Shown: in pieces, positions 8,228 through 15,920 of the stretch
Layout of the letters: each line of letters begins with the position of its first letter
How positions within the stretch are numbered: the stretch's first letter is position 1
Assembly (NCBI GenBank): GCA_964350135.1
Contig: CAYGJN010000017.1
Location: forward strand, 1-29,342
Length of the DNA: 29,342 nt
Direction of reading: 5' to 3'
Source of the DNA: CAYGJN01 sp964350135
GTDB lineage: Bacteria > Bdellovibrionota > Bacteriovoracia > Bacteriovoracales > Bacteriovoracaceae
Program-made: the position numbers and the translations under genes
The notes under the pieces: generated by a model
The model's input: the letters and a program-made list of their open reading frames with translations, nothing else
The model's database searches: none
What the model was told of the DNA's origin: nothing

Positions 8228-8254
8228 TAAAGTTTTGAGAGGTCTTGGCGATAG
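8228..8254 (+). promoter_or_regulatory. Sigma-28 (FliA)-like promoter of flagellin 2
   Basis: The -35 octamer TAAAGTTT (8228-8235) is identical to the E. coli FliA consensus, followed by exactly 11 bases and GGCGATAG (8247-8254; 6 of 8 match GCCGATAA). Transcription should begin near 8261, leaving a leader of about 56 nt with a small hairpin (CCGAC 8264-8268, GTCGG 8276-8280). Confidence 0.85.
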
Positions 8255-8316
8255 GTGGGTTGTCCGACCCAAACAGTCGGTCAAAAAAAAGTTTAACCCT
8301 TATCAGGAGTGTGACA

Positions 8317-9147
8317 ATGGGCTTAAGAATCGCAACAAACATTGCATCTCAAGAGGTGCAGAAGAACTTGAACAGGGTTTCTGGAAGTGCACAGGAATCT
8401 TTAAGCAAGCTCTCAAGTGGTGAGAGAATCACCAAAGCAGCAGATGATGCTGCAGGTTTAGCAATCGCAAAAAGACTAGAGGCTACAAGCCGAGGTCTAA
8501 AGCAGGCTAAGCGAAACGCCAACGACGGTATCTCTTATGTTCAAACTGCAGAAGGTGGATTGAACGAGGTTTCAAACATGCTAACTAGGATGCGTGAACT
8601 CTCGGTACAAGCTGCATCGGATACAGTTGGTGACAATGAAAGAGGTCTACTGGATAAAGAGTACCAACAGCTTATCCAAGAGATTGACAGAATTTCAGAA
8701 TCTTCAGAGTTTAATGGTGCCAAGCTATTAAATGGTGAAGGAAATGGAACTTTAACATTTCATGTTGGTGCAGAAGCAGGTGAAGCGAACAAAATTGAAT
8801 TCGACTCTGCTGAAACTAACTCAACAGCCGGTAATATCGGTGTGGATGGGTTAAGTGTGTCTGACAAAGATGGTGCAGAAAGTGCGATAGGTGATATCGA
8901 CGGTGCCATCGATCAAATATCTGGTTTCCGTGCGAACTTAGGTGCGATTCAGTCTAGACTAGAGTCTACTGTATCAAACTTAGACTCTCAGGTGATCAAC
9001 CAAGACAGTGCTAAATCAGTAATCCTAGATGTGGATGTTGCTGAGGAGGCTTCTAAGCTTGCAAGTTCTAACGTAATTAAGCAAGCAGGTATCTCTTCAT
9101 TAGCACAAGCTAATAATATACCTAACTCAGCTTTAAAGCTTATTTAG
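8317..9147 (+). CDS. fliC: Flagellin 2
   Basis: This second filament subunit has 276 residues and is clearly paralogous to flagellin 1: GLRIATNIASQEVQKNL, LSSGERITKAADDAAGLAIAKRL, RNANDGISYVQTAEGG, MRELSVQAASDTVGDNERG, and a C-terminal VDVAEEASKLASSNVIKQAG ending in ALKLI. The ATG at 8317 is chosen because AGGAG lies seven bases upstream and homology begins exactly there; an earlier in-frame TTG at 8245 falls inside the sigma-28 promoter and would precede the transcript start. Unlike flagellin 1, its leader contains no A-N-GGA sites and no hairpin hiding the ribosome-binding site, so the two filament proteins may be translationally controlled in different ways. Confidence 0.97.
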   Translation: MGLRIATNIASQEVQKNLNRVSGSAQESLSKLSSGERITKAADDAAGLAIAKRLEATSRGLKQAKRNANDGISYVQTAEGGLNEVSNMLTRMRELSVQAASDTVGDNERGLLDKEYQQLIQEIDRISESSEFNGAKLLNGEGNGTLTFHVGAEAGEANKIEFDSAETNSTAGNIGVDGLSVSDKDGAESAIGDIDGAIDQISGFRANLGAIQSRLESTVSNLDSQVINQDSAKSVILDVDVAEEASKLASSNVIKQAGISSLAQANNIPNSALKLI

Positions 9148-9156
9148 TAATACTTA

Positions 9157-9184
9157 ATTGGCGGACGAGAAATTGTCCGCCAAT
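9157..9184 (+). terminator. Hairpin terminator after flagellin 2
   Basis: A perfect 10-bp stem, ATTGGCGGAC (9157-9166) and GTCCGCCAAT (9175-9184), with an 8-nt loop begins ten bases after the stop codon. The trailing T-run is poor (CTTAAATT), so it may work with the larger hairpin at 9247-9299 or protect the 3' end of the mRNA. Confidence 0.75.
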
Positions 9185-9246
9185 CTTAAATTAAGACGTG
9201 AGTGAAAAAAAGATATAGATTAGGAGATGGAAACATTTCCTAAATT

Positions 9247-9299
9247 AAGCCCACCCACTTGCAGGTATAAGCTTATGCTTATGCCTGTGAGGGGGGCTT
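9247..9299 (+). repeat. Long imperfect inverted repeat (hairpin) between flagellin 2 and the PilZ gene
   Basis: AAGCCC (9247-9252) pairs with GGGCTT (9294-9299), CCC (9254-9256) with GGG (9291-9293), and the inner segment 9262-9272 with 9277-9287 (CAGG, ATAAGC and their complements, one G-T wobble) around a TTAT loop. The result is a roughly 53-nt hairpin with few mismatches. It could be a second terminator or an mRNA processing structure. An in-frame ATG at 9227 would place this hairpin inside the PilZ coding sequence, which argues for the later start at 9326. Confidence 0.7.
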
Positions 9300-9325
9300 T
9301 AAAAAAGAATGATAGAGATAGTAAC

Positions 9326-10087
9326 ATGACAACAACAGCAGGAAGAAATTCTCTCATTCAAAACGAAAACAGCAAGGTCATTTTTAATACTCTAAGAGAT
9401 GTTAAAGTTGGCCATGAAAAATGTTTAGCGTGGAAGATGAGTAAGAATCAAAAAATAACTGCTGAGATTGAGATCGATGTTATCAGAAAGTTCAACAATG
9501 AAGTTGTTTTTAAGGCCAAGGACGAAGGACAACTTGAAAAATTAAAACTTATTATCTCTGGATCTGAAAAAATAAATATCTTCTTAGTTTCTAAAGGCGT
9601 TCTCTTTCAAGCCGACTTTAAAGTTTTTGATCATGAGAACAAACTTGTCTTAAAATTCCCTCAAATGATTGCTCAGGCCGAAAGAAGAAAAAGTTTAAGA
9701 TTAATTCTAGATGAAAAAGTAGATTCCAGTATTAACTTCTTAAAGAGCTACTTTGACAGAGACAATAAAATCCAGACCCAAGGCTTTAAAAAAAGCTGCT
9801 ATGATCTAAGTTCTGGAGGACTTTCTTTTATCATTAATCATAAAGAGACTAAATTTTTCAATACAGGCGAAGAGCTATCTGAGATTAATATTAAATTCGA
9901 TGGACTTGAGCATAAGGTTCAAGGAAAAATTGTTAATCTAATCCCTGTAGATCCAGGTCCTCAAAATAAACTGCTTTACGCAGGTTTCCGAGTTTGCATT
10001 GAATTCAATGAAATTGATGGGATAACAAAAGATCTAATCGACATCTTTGTTTTTAAGCATCTTGATATTGAGACAAAAGCCTCATAA
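9326..10087 (+). CDS. PilZ-domain protein, probable c-di-GMP effector
   Basis: The 253-residue protein carries both PilZ c-di-GMP signatures: the R-x-x-x-R box in ERRKSLRL (residues 120-125) and the D-x-S-x-x-G box in YDLSSGGLSF (160-165), followed by a beta-rich tail with GKIVNLIPVD and a helix. Roughly 110 residues before the R-box form another beta-rich region, an organisation reminiscent of YcgR, the c-di-GMP flagellar brake; its position right after the flagellins fits but does not prove that role. The start at 9326 is preferred over an upstream ATG at 9227 because the latter would translate through a strong hairpin and add unrelated residues. No strong Shine-Dalgarno sequence is seen. 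Confidence 0.85.
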   Translation: MTTTAGRNSLIQNENSKVIFNTLRDVKVGHEKCLAWKMSKNQKITAEIEIDVIRKFNNEVVFKAKDEGQLEKLKLIISGSEKINIFLVSKGVLFQADFKVFDHENKLVLKFPQMIAQAERRKSLRLILDEKVDSSINFLKSYFDRDNKIQTQGFKKSCYDLSSGGLSFIINHKETKFFNTGEELSEINIKFDGLEHKVQGKIVNLIPVDPGPQNKLLYAGFRVCIEFNEIDGITKDLIDIFVFKHLDIETKAS

Positions 10088-10104
10088 TCCTTTAAAATAT
10101 TAAT

Positions 10105-10854
10105 ATGAGTATTTCAATTATCTCTGATGTCCATATTAGTGTGGAGTCAGATGACGCCCATAAAACTATGATGAGCTTTTTTGATCACCGCCTGGTGCAG
10201 GACTCTGACTCAGTTTATCTCTTGGGCGATATTTTTGACCTTATGGTTGGAAATCACAAGGGCTATCTAGAAAAGCATTCTCAGTTTTTTGAAAAACTAG
10301 GAGACCTATTAGTATCGGGAAAAGAGGTAAGATACTTTGAGGGAAATCATGATTTGCATTTAGAAAAACTTATTAAAGCATATCTAAAAAAAAATAATAT
10401 AGATGATAGCAAATTCTTTGTTCATACTGAGTTCCATGAGTTGCAGAGATGGGGTCGCAAGCATTTCTTTGATCATGGAGATAATATTGAAATAGGAAAT
10501 ATTGAATATAAAAAATATAAAGCTTTTATTACTCATCCTGTTTTGAGATTTGTTGCAAATTATATTATGCCATATTCAGTACTCCATTATTTTGGAGAGA
10601 GAGCAAGTAAAAATTCAAGAGAAAGAGGCTATCTTGATTTTGATGAAGAATCTGTCAGAAGGTCCTACCGTGATGCTGCAAAAGTGGTAGCGGCAAAAGG
10701 TTATGACTATATTGTATGTGGGCATTCTCACGTAAAAGATGATTATAGTGAAGGGAGCTTTGTTTACTTAAATAATGGTTATGCTCCAGCAAGCAAAAGT
10801 TTTATCTTGCTCGATAGCTCTGGTCATAAATTTGTTAATTTAGAGGAGTCATAG
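10105..10854 (+). CDS. lpxH: LpxH-like UDP-2,3-diacylglucosamine diphosphatase (metallophosphoesterase)
   Basis: This 249-residue calcineurin-type phosphoesterase contains all the metal-binding motifs in order: D8-V-H10, G41-D42-I-F-D, G80-N-H-D83, H124-G-D and G206-H-S-H209. The size and the extra helical insertion between HGD and GHSH match LpxH-type enzymes, which cleave UDP-2,3-diacylglucosamine to lipid X in lipid A synthesis at the inner membrane. Some motif details (GNHD and GHSH rather than GN-R-D and HGH-T-H) are nearer to generic phosphoesterases, so the exact substrate is less certain than the fold. It follows the PilZ gene by 17 bases and overlaps the 3' end of recN by 20 bases (convergent). 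Confidence 0.75.
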   Translation: MSISIISDVHISVESDDAHKTMMSFFDHRLVQDSDSVYLLGDIFDLMVGNHKGYLEKHSQFFEKLGDLLVSGKEVRYFEGNHDLHLEKLIKAYLKKNNIDDSKFFVHTEFHELQRWGRKHFFDHGDNIEIGNIEYKKYKAFITHPVLRFVANYIMPYSVLHYFGERASKNSRERGYLDFDEESVRRSYRDAAKVVAAKGYDYIVCGHSHVKDDYSEGSFVYLNNGYAPASKSFILLDSSGHKFVNLEES

Positions 10855-12457
10855 ACTTTACATAAGTTGAAAGCCCTTTACCGTAAATTTCTTTAACAAA
10901 TGAAATTGTCCTTACCTGTGAATCATCTTCAGAAACTTTTTTGTCTACAACAATAAGCTTGTCTGCTTGATTAGCTATTTGAGGTAAGTGAGTAATCGCA
11001 ATAACCTGTGAAAACTCAGTAACTTCTTTTAATGCTTTACCAATAAGAAGAGCTGTCTCGCCTCCAATGCCGGTGTCTATTTCATCAAATAAGAAGATTG
11101 AAATAGAGTCTTTAGAAGAGAGGACTTGCCTTAATGCTAAGAGTATTCTTGAAAGTTCACCTCCAGAAGCAATATCTTTAATTAAGTAAAAACCTTCCCC
11201 TTTGTTTGTTTGGGACATGAAATTCACCTGAGTCAGCCCAGTTGAATTTAATGTTTGAAGTTTTTCCACTTCAAGCTCTAGATGAGCGTCTTTCATATTA
11301 AGCTTTCTAATTCTTTGGGTTAAAAGCTTGGAAAGTTCTAGAGAGCCTTTCTTTCTTTTGTTGTGAATCTCATTGGCCATCTTGGTGCATTGAGTTTTAT
11401 AGAGAGAAATTTCTTTATCAACAGCATCTATATCAACATCAATATTGTTAAGCTCACGAACCTCATCTTTAAAAGATTTCAAAGATGTAATAATCTTGCC
11501 CGTGTCTCCACCGTATTTTCTTTTAAGTTTTTGATACTTATCTAGCTCAGTAAGGATTTCCTCAAGGTCTTCAGACTTATCTTCTGAAGTTTCACTTCTA
11601 GATATTTCGTAAGAGAAGTCTTCCATATGGGAAAGAGCTTCTTTTAAACCTTCAATATAAGTTGATGAAATAAGATCTTGATAACCTTCAGATAAGTTAA
11701 TTATAGTTTTAAGTGTATCAATACTATTAGTGTTACCATCACTTAAAAGTGATTTTATTTTCATGAAGTCATCTTGAGCATTTTTGAGATTTAAAAGTTT
11801 GTTTTTTTCAATAACAAGAGATTCTTCTCTCTCAATAGAGGGATTGATTTTTTCAATTTCATTGATTTGGAAATTAAGAAAATCAATTCTTTGGGTCCTT
11901 ATCTCTTGATTTTTATTAAGAGATTCTTTTTTTATCTCTAGCTCTTTTAGTTTTTCATATAAAGTAGTGTAGGCATCAACTTTTTTATCAAGAACACAAA
12001 ATCGATCAAGAAGCTTTAGTTGGTAATTTGAATTTAAAAGCTTTTGGTTTTCAAATTGTCCTACAAAGTCAGTAAACCTTTTAGAGAAACTTTGTAATAT
12101 TTGAAGGTTGCATTGCTGAAAATTTAAAAAGCATTTAGAGCTGCCATTGTGATAGATAATACGCTTAATATGTATTTCATCATCGTTAAATGGGTAATCA
12201 ATCTTGTTGCAGTAATCTTTAATTATTGTATCTTGAGTTTTGTAGACGGCTTCAATGACAGAAAAATCAGATCCAATACGGATAAATTTTTTATCAGCTC
12301 GTTGTCCCATGATAAATTGAAGAGCATCCAGGATAAGACTTTTTCCAGAACCCGTTTCCCCAATAATTGCATTTAGACCATCTGTGAAATGAACATCTTC
12401 ATGCTTAAAAGTTGCAAAATTGGTTAAAGTGATTTTTTCTAGAAAAATATTTTTCAC
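10835..12457 (-). CDS. recN: DNA repair protein RecN
   Basis: RecN is an SMC-like ATPase acting in double-strand break repair. The 540-residue protein has the Walker A motif GETGSGKS at residues 33-40, a central coiled-coil stretch (about 165-390, with many E, K and L heptads), the ABC signature ASGGELSRILLALR, Walker B as LFDEIDTGIGG, and the H-loop VIAITHLPQIANQAD. The length matches E. coli RecN (553). The gene follows nadK with a 4-base ATGA overlap, so the two are translationally coupled. It is the last gene of the long minus-strand block and converges on the lpxH-like gene; no terminator is visible between them. Confidence 0.96.
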   Translation of the reverse strand: MKNIFLEKITLTNFATFKHEDVHFTDGLNAIIGETGSGKSLILDALQFIMGQRADKKFIRIGSDFSVIEAVYKTQDTIIKDYCNKIDYPFNDDEIHIKRIIYHNGSSKCFLNFQQCNLQILQSFSKRFTDFVGQFENQKLLNSNYQLKLLDRFCVLDKKVDAYTTLYEKLKELEIKKESLNKNQEIRTQRIDFLNFQINEIEKINPSIEREESLVIEKNKLLNLKNAQDDFMKIKSLLSDGNTNSIDTLKTIINLSEGYQDLISSTYIEGLKEALSHMEDFSYEISRSETSEDKSEDLEEILTELDKYQKLKRKYGGDTGKIITSLKSFKDEVRELNNIDVDIDAVDKEISLYKTQCTKMANEIHNKRKKGSLELSKLLTQRIRKLNMKDAHLELEVEKLQTLNSTGLTQVNFMSQTNKGEGFYLIKDIASGGELSRILLALRQVLSSKDSISIFLFDEIDTGIGGETALLIGKALKEVTEFSQVIAITHLPQIANQADKLIVVDKKVSEDDSQVRTISFVKEIYGKGLSTYVKSMTPLN

Positions 12458-13359
12458 TTCTGACCCTCTCTTTTTCCATGGAAAAATTTCTCACGTAAAG
12501 TATTAAAATATTTTTTATCTGGATTTTTAATAATATTAAAAAAACGTCTTTCTTTTTTGATAAGTACACTAAAGTTAGGAGAAACTGCCATAGCTTTTTG
12601 GCCATCAAGAGTAAGTTGCATTTCAACTTTATCCTTGCTGTTAATATGAATTGAATTATTATCAGCAAGAACGAGGGGTCTATTTGTTAAACTATGTGGA
12701 CAAATTGGTGTAAGGATAAGAGATTTCACGCTTGGGCTCACAATTGGCCCACCTGCGGCAAGTGAGTAGGCAGTTGATCCGATGGGGGAACTTATAATAA
12801 GTCCATCACCGCTTAAATTAAAAATAAGGTCATCCTCAGTTTCTACACAAAGTGTGAACATTCGGGAAATATTGCTTTTACCAACAACAGCATCATTAAC
12901 AAAATAACTTTTATCAATAATTTTTGCACCAGAGAGAACAGTCGCAGAAAAGAGATTAATTTTTATTATTTCAAGTTTGCCTGAGAAGACAAGAGTAAGT
13001 TGTTCATAAAAGTCACGCTTATAAAACTCCGTAATAAAACCAAGATGTCCTAGGTTCACACCAAAAATTGGAGTCTTGTCTTGTTTAGCATATTTTGCCA
13101 AACCAATTAGGGTGCCATCACCACCAAGTGAGATGATAAGATCTGATTTATGAAAAGTGTCTTCTTTAGAAATAAAGCCATCTACTTTTGCTTGTTTATT
13201 TTTAAGGATTTTTAGAACTCTTTTTTCATCTCTTTCAATAAAGTAAACGTTCTTTTTTCTTCTTTTCAACCAAAGAATTAAATTAGGAATAAGATTATTA
13301 AATTCGATAGTCGATTGTGGTTTTAAAACGATTGTAATATTTTTTAGATTTTTACTCAT
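12454..13359 (-). CDS. nadK: NAD kinase
   Basis: This enzyme makes NADP from NAD and ATP. The 301-residue protein has the catalytic GGDGT at residues 79-83, the GVNLGHLGFITE strand (100-111), N155-D156 of the conserved N-E/D motif (here VNDAVV), and the glycine-rich SGDGLIISSPIGSTAYSLAAGGPIV region that binds NAD. The ATG has GAGG five bases upstream. A nadK-recN pair is frequent in bacteria, and the 4-base overlap supports co-translation here. A 20-bp gap separates it from the receiver gene upstream. Confidence 0.95.
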   Translation of the reverse strand: MSKNLKNITIVLKPQSTIEFNNLIPNLILWLKRRKKNVYFIERDEKRVLKILKNKQAKVDGFISKEDTFHKSDLIISLGGDGTLIGLAKYAKQDKTPIFGVNLGHLGFITEFYKRDFYEQLTLVFSGKLEIIKINLFSATVLSGAKIIDKSYFVNDAVVGKSNISRMFTLCVETEDDLIFNLSGDGLIISSPIGSTAYSLAAGGPIVSPSVKSLILTPICPHSLTNRPLVLADNNSIHINSKDKVEMQLTLDGQKAMAVSPNFSVLIKKERRFFNIIKNPDKKYFNTLREKFFHGKREGQK

Positions 13360-13379
13360 TTTGCCTCGTAGATATTAAT

Positions 13380-13736
13380 CTAACTTAGCATAATATTGAG
13401 AGCTTCTTCTAGGTCTTCAAAGGGCTTTCTGATTAATGGGCAGCCATAGGTCGCGGCCTTTGATAAAACTTGCTCAGAGCTATAAGCAGTGATGATAACG
13501 AAGGTTTTAGCAATCAGCTCAGGCTCAAGAACTCTTTTGGAGTCTTCAATTATATCAAATCCGGTGACGTCTTGCAGCATGAGGTCGCAAATAATTTTGT
13601 TGTATTTATTCTCACTGATAAGACCCAGGGCCTCTTTGCCAGTAGATACCGCATCAACTTGAGCTCCTTTTTTCTCAAGAAGCTTGGTTAGAGATTTTCG
13701 AATAAGATGTTCATCTTCAATTAAAAGTACTTTCAT
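13380..13736 (-). CDS. Single-domain response regulator (CheY-like receiver)
   Basis: A 118-residue receiver domain without an output domain. The acidic pocket E7-D8-E9, phosphoacceptor D51 (ICDLML), T83 (IITAYS) and K104 (IRKPF) are all present, so it should be phosphorylated. The start overlaps the kinase gene upstream by 20 bases, making that kinase the likely phosphodonor. With no DNA-binding domain it must act by protein contact, for example at the flagellar switch or as a phosphorelay intermediate; the flagellar context makes the former attractive but this is inference. Confidence 0.93.
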   Translation of the reverse strand: MKVLLIEDEHLIRKSLTKLLEKKGAQVDAVSTGKEALGLISENKYNKIICDLMLQDVTGFDIIEDSKRVLEPELIAKTFVIITAYSSEQVLSKAATYGCPLIRKPFEDLEEALNIMLS

Positions 13737-15339
13737 GATTCTTTGGTAAGCTTAGTTTAAAACAAGCGCCGGCATAAAATTTATCTATATACTCTAGGTT
13801 ACCATTTAAGCGTCTAGAAAGATTGTGGCAAATGGAAAGTCCAAGGCCTGTACCGTCTTTTTTTGTAGTAAAAAATGGCTTAAAAATTCTTTCTTTAAGT
13901 TCTTGGGGGATTCCTGGGCCGCTGTCACCGATAAAAATAGAGTATTCGTCGTCTTCTTCTTTTAGCTCGATAATAATTCTTTGAGCTTCAGTTCTAATAA
14001 AATTATCTCTCATGGCCTGGATAGAGTTAATAATTAGATTAAAAAGTATTTGGCTTATCCATGTTGGGTTAGAAGTTATATTTGCATCTTCATTATTATA
14101 AAAATTAATTTCTCTTTTAATATTGCGAATTTCACTTTTAGCAATTTTTAAAGTTTCTTTTATAATATCCACAATGTTTACGCTTTGGAGCTTATCATTA
14201 TAAAGCTGGGAAAAATTTTGTAAGATAGACTGAGATCTTTCAAGGTTAGTAATAATATCACCAAGGATTTCCTTTGAGTCACTGTCATTGGTTTCACCTC
14301 TTAAAATGTCACATGTGAGCTTCATTCCAAAAAGAGGGTTACTTAGCTCATGGCTTAAAGTATTTAGAAGGTTGCCAAGAAGATGAATTCTTTCGTAATG
14401 ATTAAAATCTGTAATAAGATCATGACTTTCTTTTTTATAAATTTTCATTGATGTATTATTGGTAAGAATTTTTTCTGTATGGCCATCTTCATACTGGTGA
14501 GAGAGTCTGTAATCGTTAGAAAAAATTTCTCCAGTACTATCATCAAGAGTAATTCCATAAGGTAAAATCTTAAGACAGAGGTATTGATAGTAAATCTGTC
14601 TTTCTCTTTGTTCATTTTCTACTAGTTGCTCCAGATAAGACTTAATTGAACTTAGCACTTGTTGAAAAAGTTCTGACTCAGTATCACTAGGCGGAATAAA
14701 ACTTCCTCTTGATAGAATAAAAACAACATTGTGAAGTTTTAGCTCTAGTGGTTTTGCTAAAAAGGTTCCAGTTGTATTCAAAGCACTGTTTAGATAATTA
14801 CTAGCATTAAAGATTTTAGATTTACTTTTTCTAGAATTTAAAAAAAGTTTATTAAATTTTGAAATTGGAAATAGGCTTACTTCTGTTTTTGCTTCGGGAC
14901 CATAATAATAGCTTGCTACGTTTACAGTACCTTTTTGATGTAGAAGAATCTGACAAAAATCAAAATCACCTAGATAGGGAAGTTCAGTTAAGCACTTGGG
15001 AAGATCTGAAAGAGTTAATACTTGATGAGAAATATGTCCAATAAGCTCTTTTAGAGAAGGTCTGTCTGACTCATTATTATCTTTGCCCAGTTTGTTAATA
15101 CTTTTACTAATGCTTGTTTGGTTTTTGTTAATGCTTTTAAGTATCTTGCTAAGCTGGATATCATCATCGGCCTTAGATGTGGCCAATTTAGCAAAATAAC
15201 TACTTAGGAAGGAATAATTATTTTCTCTATTTGGAACAATAAATTTTTGATTATCAAATAGTTCTACAAAGAGTTGATTCTTTGCAACTCTTATATAGTC
15301 TTGATTCTCTTGAGCTCTGGAATTGCCATGATCTTCCAT
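13717..15339 (-). CDS. Cytoplasmic sensor histidine kinase
   Basis: The 540-residue kinase has no membrane segment. Residues 95-240 look like a GAF-type sensing region, followed by a possible short PAS-like segment near 255-275, a dimerisation/phosphotransfer helix with H330 in LSHELSNPLFG, the N-box (N434-L-I-I-N438-S-I-Q-A-M), the G1 box GDSGPGIP (471-478), an F-box KPFFTTK and the G2 box GTGLGLS (496-502). It overlaps the partner receiver downstream (20 bases) and the unknown gene upstream (49 bases), so translation is probably coupled. The start lacks a Shine-Dalgarno sequence and could be a little further in. The signal sensed cannot be read from the sequence; the flagellar operon suggests a link to motility. 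Confidence 0.92.
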   Translation of the reverse strand: MEDHGNSRAQENQDYIRVAKNQLFVELFDNQKFIVPNRENNYSFLSSYFAKLATSKADDDIQLSKILKSINKNQTSISKSINKLGKDNNESDRPSLKELIGHISHQVLTLSDLPKCLTELPYLGDFDFCQILLHQKGTVNVASYYYGPEAKTEVSLFPISKFNKLFLNSRKSKSKIFNASNYLNSALNTTGTFLAKPLELKLHNVVFILSRGSFIPPSDTESELFQQVLSSIKSYLEQLVENEQRERQIYYQYLCLKILPYGITLDDSTGEIFSNDYRLSHQYEDGHTEKILTNNTSMKIYKKESHDLITDFNHYERIHLLGNLLNTLSHELSNPLFGMKLTCDILRGETNDSDSKEILGDIITNLERSQSILQNFSQLYNDKLQSVNIVDIIKETLKIAKSEIRNIKREINFYNNEDANITSNPTWISQILFNLIINSIQAMRDNFIRTEAQRIIIELKEEDDEYSIFIGDSGPGIPQELKERIFKPFFTTKKDGTGLGLSICHNLSRRLNGNLEYIDKFYAGACFKLSLPKNHESTFN

Positions 15340-15911
15340 TGCGTCAGATTATCGATGAGCTCATACTCTAGCAAGTCACAAAGCATGATAATATCACCTT
15401 TCTCTCTTGCTGGAACAAGGGCCTTAAGAACTGAAAGTAGATGCATTTCTAAGTCTTGAATAGTTCTTCCGCTTGGTAAAACTGTTTCTGATTCAACCCT
15501 TAATGTTTGATGTATTGTTGTAATGAGTTCAACAAATAATTCGAGTATTTCAGTTATCTCAACAAACTGCTTATTTGCAAGATCAACTCTGTTTTCTCTA
15601 TAACTTTGAGAAACGATAGTTATTTTTTCAATAAGCGTGTCAAGATGTTTAGAGCAAGTTTCTAGAGCATCAATTGCTAACTCTGCTGAACTTTTAACGG
15701 TAAAATCAATTTGAGAATAATTAGACACTGGGCTTGTTAATATTTGAACTTCTTTTTCGGGTGAAATTGCAACGCCGTCAATTAGAACCTCTGTAAAAAA
15801 CTGATCATCATTAACATACTTTTCTTGAATCACATCCATAAGATCATTGAGAGTGGAGTCTTCGCTGTATTTTTCTGAAAGAGATTGATTGTTGAGAGTT
15901 AATTCTGCCAT
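15291..15911 (-). CDS. Unknown mostly helical protein in the flagellar block
   Basis: The 206-residue protein is not recognised. Its first 75 residues are mixed and rich in acidic residues, with a hydrophobic strand (FTEVLIDGVAIS); from about residue 75 it is predicted helical with long amphipathic stretches (ALETCSKHLDTLIEKI, EITEILELFVELITTI) and a last conserved-looking segment EKGDIIMLCDLLEYEL. There is no signal peptide or membrane helix. The ATG at 15911 is chosen because AGGA lies seven bases upstream; a GTG two codons earlier overlaps that site. It sits between the GT9 gene (9 bases upstream) and the kinase, which its 3' end overlaps. Helical size and context would allow a chaperone or adaptor role, but no function is assigned. 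Confidence 0.8.
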   Translation of the reverse strand: MAELTLNNQSLSEKYSEDSTLNDLMDVIQEKYVNDDQFFTEVLIDGVAISPEKEVQILTSPVSNYSQIDFTVKSSAELAIDALETCSKHLDTLIEKITIVSQSYRENRVDLANKQFVEITEILELFVELITTIHQTLRVESETVLPSGRTIQDLEMHLLSVLKALVPAREKGDIIMLCDLLEYELIDNLTQWKIMAIPELKRIKTI

Positions 15912-15920
15912 AAACACATC

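Noticed and set aside
8245..8316. Longer flagellin 2 starting at TTG 8245
   Set aside because: The extension begins within the sigma-28 -10 region, before the predicted transcript start, and flagellin homology begins exactly at ATG 8317, which has its own AGGAG.
9227..9325. Longer PilZ protein starting at ATG 9227
   Set aside because: The added 33 residues are encoded by a long hairpin typical of intergenic DNA and have no PilZ-like character.
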